Below, in pieces: positions 6,412 to 10,331 of a stretch of DNA of 10,331 bases (positions are counted from its first letter, which is position 1; the number at the start of each line of letters is the position of its first letter). The position numbers were made by a program, and so were the translations under genes. The stretch covers positions 1 to 10,331 of the forward strand of contig CAZKVQ010000073.1 in the NCBI GenBank assembly GCA_964556255.1. Reading direction: 5' to 3'. The notes beneath the pieces were generated by a model that made no database searches, was not told where the DNA came from, and saw only the letters and a list, made by a program, of their open reading frames with translations. The DNA comes from JACJWR01 sp964556255. Lineage in GTDB: Bacteria; Actinomycetota; Actinomycetes; S36-B12; UBA10799.

Positions 6412-6552
6412 TCAACTCTTCGAAAGCGGCCGTTCCCGGGGCGCCTCTCCCATGGGGGTCGAGCCAACGACGGCTGCGTTGGCCTTGAGTGTTCGGGCAC
6501 CGATTCGACGGGCCTGGGTAGTGATCGTGCTCCTGATGCGGCGAGTGGTCAT
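6412..6552 (-). CDS. Doubtful small ORF, 46 residues, basic
   Basis: An ATG at 6550-6552 preceded by AGAGG at 10-nt spacing opens a 46-codon frame ending in TGA at 6412-6414. The product is Arg/Thr-rich at its N-terminus (MTTRRIRSTITTQARRIGAR) and lacks a signal peptide or membrane segment. I recognise no family. It would lie upstream of the TetR gene on the same strand, 77 bp away, and downstream of the AT-rich dyad. Support is only the ribosome-binding site, position and GC-rich third bases, which any frame may show here. Confidence 0.3.
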   Translation of the reverse strand: MTTRRIRSTITTQARRIGARTLKANAAVVGSTPMGEAPRERPLSKS

Positions 6553-6598
6553 CTGCCGACGTCCTCTCAATTGTGCTGTGTTCCTGCTTCTAGTCACA

Positions 6599-6622
6599 AT
6601 TATGCCACATATAGCGCATAAT
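6599..6622. promoter_or_regulatory. Dyad operator-like site with possible overlapping divergent promoters
   Basis: The arms ATTATGC (6599-6605) and GCATAAT (6616-6622) form a perfect 7-bp inverted repeat with a 10-bp AT-rich spacer, the size of a dimeric regulator site. Each arm also contains CATAAT, one on each strand, so each could be a -10 box of a promoter pointing outward: left to the small ORF/TetR gene and right to dcd. Partial -35 matches exist (TGGAGA at 17 bp on the minus strand, GTCACA at 18 bp on the plus strand). Binding by the neighbouring TetR protein is inference. Confidence 0.5.
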
Positions 6623-6668
6623 CTCCAGTAAGAATGCAGATCAGAGGGAAATTTTCCGGAACGGGAAG

Positions 6669-6704
6669 CCACAGCAGGGATAATATTCCGAACTGGTGCT
6701 GTGG
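6669..6704 (+). repeat. Inverted repeat in the dcd upstream region
   Basis: CCACAGCA (6669-6676) and TGCTGTGG (6697-6704) are perfect 8-bp complementary arms around a 20-nt loop that contains the AT-rich gataatattcc. In RNA reading toward dcd this could form a stem-loop in the leader. As DNA it could be a second protein site with wide spacing. There is no U-tract, so it is not a standard terminator. Confidence 0.5.
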
Positions 6705-6740
6705 AGCGAGCCGATGGGTCGATCCTTCTTCCAGGCACGG

Positions 6741-6746
6741 TACCCT
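6741..6746 (+). promoter_or_regulatory. Possible -10 box for a leaderless dcd transcript
   Basis: TACCCT ends 7 nt before the GTG start at 6754, so transcription could start at or one base before the start codon. There is no Shine-Dalgarno in the intervening cgctcgg, which fits a leaderless mRNA. It is an alternative, or an addition, to the promoter proposed at the upstream dyad. Confidence 0.4.
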
Positions 6747-6753
6747 CGCTCGG

Positions 6754-7320
6754 GTGATCCTCTCTGATGGCACCATCCGGCGACTGATCGACGAGGGCCG
6801 CCTGACCATCGACCCCATGGAGCCTGGCCAGGTTCAGCCGGCGAGCGTGGACGTGCGACTCGGTGGGGAGTTCCTGGTCTTTCGCAATCACACCTGTGAG
6901 GTCATCGATCCGTTCCAGAAACCGTCGGATCTGATGGAGAAGGTGGTCGTGGCCGAGGGCGAGGCATTCGTGCTGCATCCCGGAGAGTTCGTGCTGGGAA
7001 CGTCGCTGGAGCGGATCGGACTGCCCGATGATCTGGTTGCCAGGGTCGAGGGGAAGTCGAGCCTCGGACGACTCGGGCTGCTCATCCACGCGACCGCCGG
7101 CTTCGTGGACCCCGGTTGGACCCGTGGGCAGATCACGCTGGAACTCTCGAACGTCGCCACCCTGCCGATCAAGTTGTGGCCGGGGATGCGAATCGGCCAA
7201 TTGTCCTTCCACATGTTGGACGCGCCGGCCGAACGACCCTATGGGCACCCCGACTTGAACTCCAAGTACGTCGGCCAGAGTGGACCCGTGGCGTCGCAGT
7301 ACCAACGCAACGTGCGCTAG
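6754..7320 (+). CDS. dcd: dCTP deaminase (possibly bifunctional dCTP deaminase/dUTPase)
   Basis: Dcd deaminates dCTP to dUTP on the pathway to dTMP; the mycobacterial homologue also hydrolyses dUTP to dUMP. The 188-residue product has the family's normal length. Motifs are QPASVDVRL (28-36), FVLHPGEFVLG (72-82), GKSSLGRLG (100-108, with the conserved Ser102 and Arg106), HATAGFVDPG (112-121), TLELSN (128-133, Glu130 the expected catalytic acid) and the C-terminal nucleotide-closing segment SKYVGQSGPVAS (170-181). I chose the GTG at 6754 because family homology begins immediately with VILSDGTIRR. An ATG at 6634 in the same frame would add 40 unrelated residues from the AT-rich gap. The FUSC gene follows 8 nt after the stop, so the two probably share a transcript. 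The trimeric enzyme acts in the cytosol. Confidence 0.96.
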   Translation: MILSDGTIRRLIDEGRLTIDPMEPGQVQPASVDVRLGGEFLVFRNHTCEVIDPFQKPSDLMEKVVVAEGEAFVLHPGEFVLGTSLERIGLPDDLVARVEGKSSLGRLGLLIHATAGFVDPGWTRGQITLELSNVATLPIKLWPGMRIGQLSFHMLDAPAERPYGHPDLNSKYVGQSGPVASQYQRNVR

Positions 7321-7323
7321 GAG
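7319..7323 (+). promoter_or_regulatory. Ribosome-binding site deciding the FUSC start
   Basis: AGGAG, overlapping the TAG stop of dcd, lies 5 nt before the GTG at 7329. It supports that start over the ATG at 7416 and suggests translational coupling to dcd. Confidence 0.75.
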
Positions 7324-7328
7324 TAGAC

Positions 7329-9677
7329 GTGGGCGACGGGGTCGCGGCAGGTTCCGCGGAGGCGGGTACCCCGTCCCGGCCTTCCGGGAGTGCGACGCTG
7401 GAACCTTCGGCGACGATGACACCGAAACGGGCGGCCACATCTGTTCGGAACAGGGCCCTTCGCCGGGCGATACGAGTCGCGATCGTGCTCCCGGTCACCC
7501 TCGGGACCCTGTTGTACTTGAAACAGCCCACGGCCGCGTTCATGGCGGCGTTCGCCGTCATCTGCATGCTGGTGTTGGCGGACTTCTCCGGACCCCGAAG
7601 GGAACGGGCCGCCTCCATCACGATGAGCGGTGTGGCCGGTGCGGTCACCATGCTGTTGGGGGCGGTCACACAGTTTTCGCCCGTGCTGTCGATCGTGACG
7701 GCGCTGCTGGTGGGTTTCGCGGTGTCGCTGGTCGGCGTCCTGCGTGGCTTCCTGGCACGCGCTGCCGCGCCTCTGCTGTTGCCGTATTTCCTGGCCGCGA
7801 CGACCCCCCACGCGTTGGACACCGTCGGGAAGATGGTCGGCGGTTGGTTGGTGGGCAGCGCCGTGGCCCTCGTCGCCGCGATCGTCATGTGGCCCTACTT
7901 CGCGCGGGCTCGCATCACCGAGGTCGTCCAGCAAGTGATGTACGCGGAGTCCGGGGCGATTTCCGCGCTGTGGACAGACCCGCCCGCCAAGGTCGAGATT
8001 GACGAAGCGGTGGCCGAGGTCGGAGACTGCACCGCCGGCCTCGAAGCCCTCTACGCGGGTCAACTGAGACGCCCTGGCAGCGCCTATCGCCGTGAGCGGA
8101 CGTTCCTGCGTTTGGTGGAGGAAGTGCGTCGGCTGCGTCTGGGCCTGCGGAGCCAATGGCGGCAAGGCGTCGATCCGTCGTTCGCGGCCGATCGGCAACT
8201 CGCGGGGGTCACTGCGACAGCGCTGAGCCGAGCGGCCGACTCGCTGCCATCGAAGTCCCCCGGATTGTCCGACTTCGAAGACCTGCAGGATGCCCGCGGC
8301 CGGCACTGGGAGGAGATCGAGACCGAGACCCACGACCTGCTCGCGGCGGGGGAGCGGGACCGGCTGCTGCGCCGGGTGCCGGCCGCCTTCTCAGCCCGGG
8401 TCTGCAGCATGCTTTCGGTCAGCGCCGTGCGCGATGCCGCGTTGGTGAACGCCCCGCCCGGCACTCCGGTCCCGCCGTTGAAGTTCCGCAACAGGGAAAT
8501 CCCGAGCGTCGTTGGGGTGGTCACCCCCTGGAATCAGATCAAAGTCGAACTCAACCTGCGGGCGCCCTGGTTCCGCAACGCCGCACGCATCGGCTTGGCA
8601 TTGGCGATCGCCCTCCTGGTGGTCGACATCACCGGGGTGCAGCGCGGCTACTGGGTCGTGCTCGCGACGATGAGTGTGTTGCGACTGGACCGTCAATCCA
8701 CCCGACACAACGCGTTGGACGTCTTCCTGGGGCAGCTGCTGGGGTTCGTGCTCGGGGCGCTCCTTCTGGTGCTTCTGCATCGCTTCCCAGAGCTGACCTG
8801 GGTCACGCTGCCGCTGACCGTGGGCATCCTCGGCTACGCCACCGACACCTTGAAGACCATCTATGTGCAGGCGATCTTCACTGTCACCCTGATGAATCTT
8901 CTGGCGGTGGTCTCCCCGACCGCCACCGGCTTCCCCGAATTGCGCCTGCTGGACGCCACCCTCGGACTCGTCGTCGCAGTGGTCGTGAGTCTGCTCGTGA
9001 TGCCTCGGGGCCTGGTGCCGCAGGTGGAGTCGGCCGTCAACCGCGCCAGCGCCGCCGCGGGCAACTACCTCAAGGCTGCCATCAGACGCCTGGGCGGCGC
9101 GCTTGTAGGTGCCGACATCGAGCTGCTACGCGACTGTGAGGCGGAGGCCGCGGCGTCGCGGACGAGCGTCGAACTGGCCGACCAGACGGTCGACCTCGCC
9201 TTGGCTCAGGGCCTGCCGTTGGGGGCGCAGACCCTGGCTTGGGCACGGGCCATCTCGGTGACCTCTCATCTCGCCTACGTAGCCGAGGCCATCAACGTGC
9301 AGATCTTCGACTATCCGGGTGGGCCCGGGATGAAGCGGGTGGTCGGCGATCTCGTGGTGGCTGCGGACAGTGTCGCCGCCCGGCAGGAGCGCAGCGTGGG
9401 ACGGTTGATCTCCGCGGCGGAGGGACTCCCCACCGAGGCGCCGCTTCCGGACCCGCCGGACCAGTTGACCCCGTCGCCGCAGATCGTCGCCCTGAAGGCC
9501 TCTCTGGAGGCCGCCGTGACGGACTGGTCAGCCGATCGGAACGCCGAGATGGCGTCTACCACCAACCGGCTGTACTGGACGTACATGTGGCTCGCCGAAC
9601 TCGACATGTTGGCGTCCGCGATGGACGCGGTGGCGACCCGGATTACCGAGCAGTGCCAAGCCGCCGATGCCGGCTGA
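7329..9677 (+). CDS. FUSC-family (fusaric acid resistance-like) inner membrane protein, putative exporter
   Basis: This 782-residue protein has the two-repeat architecture of FUSC/YccC/AaeB-type proteins, some of which export aromatic acids. A cytosolic N-terminus (about 1-45) precedes a first block of roughly six membrane segments (about 47-190). A long soluble helical region (about 195-410) comes next, then a second block (about 420-565) and a soluble C-terminal domain of about 215 residues. The second block has the FUSC hallmark GYWVVLATMSVLRLDRQ followed by R-x-x-A and FLGQLLGFVLGALLL. The start is the GTG at 7329, with a strong AGGAG (7319-7323) that overlaps the dcd stop; an ATG at 7416 is less likely. 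The tight spacing implies co-transcription with dcd. No periplasmic adaptor or outer-membrane partner is present, as expected for a Gram-positive. The substrate is unknown. Its stop is one base from the stop of the convergent iron-sulfur protein gene. Confidence 0.85.
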   Translation: MGDGVAAGSAEAGTPSRPSGSATLEPSATMTPKRAATSVRNRALRRAIRVAIVLPVTLGTLLYLKQPTAAFMAAFAVICMLVLADFSGPRRERAASITMSGVAGAVTMLLGAVTQFSPVLSIVTALLVGFAVSLVGVLRGFLARAAAPLLLPYFLAATTPHALDTVGKMVGGWLVGSAVALVAAIVMWPYFARARITEVVQQVMYAESGAISALWTDPPAKVEIDEAVAEVGDCTAGLEALYAGQLRRPGSAYRRERTFLRLVEEVRRLRLGLRSQWRQGVDPSFAADRQLAGVTATALSRAADSLPSKSPGLSDFEDLQDARGRHWEEIETETHDLLAAGERDRLLRRVPAAFSARVCSMLSVSAVRDAALVNAPPGTPVPPLKFRNREIPSVVGVVTPWNQIKVELNLRAPWFRNAARIGLALAIALLVVDITGVQRGYWVVLATMSVLRLDRQSTRHNALDVFLGQLLGFVLGALLLVLLHRFPELTWVTLPLTVGILGYATDTLKTIYVQAIFTVTLMNLLAVVSPTATGFPELRLLDATLGLVVAVVVSLLVMPRGLVPQVESAVNRASAAAGNYLKAAIRRLGGALVGADIELLRDCEAEAAASRTSVELADQTVDLALAQGLPLGAQTLAWARAISVTSHLAYVAEAINVQIFDYPGGPGMKRVVGDLVVAADSVAARQERSVGRLISAAEGLPTEAPLPDPPDQLTPSPQIVALKASLEAAVTDWSADRNAEMASTTNRLYWTYMWLAELDMLASAMDAVATRITEQCQAADAG

Positions 9678-9678
9678 G

Positions 9679-10331
9679 CTACTTCTTCACCGAGTCCAGC
9701 AGCAGGGATGCCACGTCGAGGACCTCGACTGACTCCAGGGCGATCCCCTCCTGCTTGCGTACCGTCACGCCGTCGTTCAGCATCACCGAGCAGAACGGGC
9801 AACCGACGGTGATCTTGGTGGCACCGGTGCCGATGGCCTCATCCGAGCGGTTGACGTTGATCCGGTTGCCCAGCGTCTCCTCCATCCACATGCGGGCGCC
9901 GCCGGCGCCGCAGCAGAAGGACTTAGCGCCGTGGCGCTCCATCTCCACGAACGTGACGCCCGGAACGCTCTGCACAAGCTCACGCGGCGGTGTGTAGATC
10001 TTGTTGTGGCGGCCCAAGTAGCAGGGGTCGTGATAGGTCACGGACTCCTCCACACCGGTCACCGGCGTCAGCCGCCCGTCCTTCACCAGCGTGCCCAGCA
10101 GTTGCGTGTGGTGGACCACCTCGTAGTCGCCGCCGACCTGCGGATACTCGCGGCCGATCGTATTCAGGCAGTGCGGGCAGGTGACGACGATCTTGCGGGC
10201 CTTGATCTCGTTGAGCACCTCGACGTTCTGCATCGCCTGCATCTGGAAGAGGAACTCGTTGCCGGCGCGTCGAGCCGGGTCGCCGGTGCAGGTCTCGCCC
10301 TCGCCGAGCACCATGAACTGCACGCCTGCGA
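9679..10331 (-). CDS. C-terminal part of a CCG-domain iron-sulfur oxidoreductase (EtfD/Rv0338c-like), partial
   Basis: The gene enters from the right edge and ends at the TAG at 9679-9681; about 217 C-terminal residues are visible and the start lies outside. Two cysteine-rich CCG repeats of the heterodisulfide-reductase/GlpC type are present: TCPHCLNTI with HDPCYLGRHN, SFCCGAGGARMWME, and a closing VGCPFCSVMLND. ETCTGDPARRAGNEFLFQM upstream is typical of the large actinobacterial membrane-bound relatives, such as M. tuberculosis Rv0338c (EtfD), which passes electrons from the electron-transfer flavoprotein of fatty-acid beta-oxidation to the quinone pool. The full protein in that group also has N-terminal membrane helices and ferredoxin clusters, which cannot be checked here. 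GlpC-like or lactate-utilisation (LutA/LldE) proteins are alternatives, but the C-terminal segment after the second CCG motif fits the EtfD-like group better. Confidence 0.85.
   Translation of the reverse strand, partial: AGVQFMVLGEGETCTGDPARRAGNEFLFQMQAMQNVEVLNEIKARKIVVTCPHCLNTIGREYPQVGGDYEVVHHTQLLGTLVKDGRLTPVTGVEESVTYHDPCYLGRHNKIYTPPRELVQSVPGVTFVEMERHGAKSFCCGAGGARMWMEETLGNRINVNRSDEAIGTGATKITVGCPFCSVMLNDGVTVRKQEGIALESVEVLDVASLLLDSVKK

Noticed and set aside
6335..6415. 27-residue extension of the TetR protein from a TTG at 6415
   Set aside because: It is a rare start codon without a Shine-Dalgarno, and the added residues are low-complexity and outside the TetR fold; GTG 6334 or ATG 6304 is more likely.
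6450..6485. tRNA-like T-arm sequence (minus-strand GGCTCGACC and flanks)
   Set aside because: The loop lacks the TTC start, and no acceptor, D-arm or anticodon arm can be folded around it.
6634..6753. 40-residue N-terminal extension of dcd from the ATG at 6634
   Set aside because: Family homology starts at the GTG at 6754, the extension is unlike any dCTP deaminase, and it runs through the AT-rich regulatory gap.
6553..7440. Long minus-strand ORF opposite dcd, continuous with the small 46-codon frame
   Set aside because: The part opposite dcd is an antisense shadow of a well-conserved enzyme; only the final 46 codons lie outside a known gene and are listed separately with low confidence.
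1..10331. CRISPR arrays, insertion sequences, prophage or attachment sites, toxin-antitoxin or defence genes
   Set aside because: There is no spaced repeat array, no transposase or integrase motif, no terminal inverted repeats, and all recognised genes are metabolic, envelope or regulatory.

Overview
The window looks like chromosomal DNA from a high-GC Gram-positive (actinobacterial) genome. The coding regions are GC-rich, GTG starts occur, several starts have a TANNNT -10 box 6-7 nt upstream and no Shine-Dalgarno (leaderless style), and the dCTP deaminase and the CCG-type iron-sulfur protein resemble mycobacterial and related actinobacterial homologues. I cannot name a genus. I see no transposase, integrase, CRISPR array, rRNA or tRNA, and no broken gene. 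Two genes are cut by the window edges.

Layout. (1) 1-227 (+) is the tail of a membrane protein, probably an amino-acid permease. (2) 202-2473 (-) is a two-gene ergothioneine operon, egtB then egtD, overlapping by 8 nt. Its end runs 26 bp into the permease gene. (3) 2662-3948 (-) is an alpha/beta-hydrolase of unknown substrate, upstream of egtB on the same strand. (4) Divergent from it, 4075-4896 (+) is a polysaccharide-deacetylase lipoprotein, followed by 5037-5642 (+), an NlpC/P60 cysteine peptidase; both probably act on the cell wall. (5) 5660-6334 (-) is a TetR-family regulator, preceded on its strand by a doubtful 46-codon ORF (6412-6552). (6) 6590-6753 is an AT-rich regulatory gap with a dyad, possible face-to-face -10 boxes and a second inverted repeat. 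(7) 6754-9677 (+) is dcd (dCTP deaminase) followed 8 nt later by a 782-residue FUSC-type membrane protein. (8) 9679-10331 (-) is the C-terminal part of a CCG-domain iron-sulfur oxidoreductase of the EtfD/Rv0338c kind; its stop lies one base from the FUSC stop.

How the genes work together. EgtD trimethylates histidine to hercynine, and EgtB joins a sulfur donor to hercynine; no egtA, egtC or egtE is present here. The deacetylase and NlpC/P60 protein could both remodel peptidoglycan. The TetR protein is placed to control itself and perhaps dcd-FUSC through the dyad, which is inference. Most of the window is ordinary core genome. The best leads are the compact egtBD operon and its possible substrate choice, the tandem repeat before egtB, the unassigned hydrolase, and the AT-rich gap before dcd. 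I did not find convincing evidence of a wholly new system.
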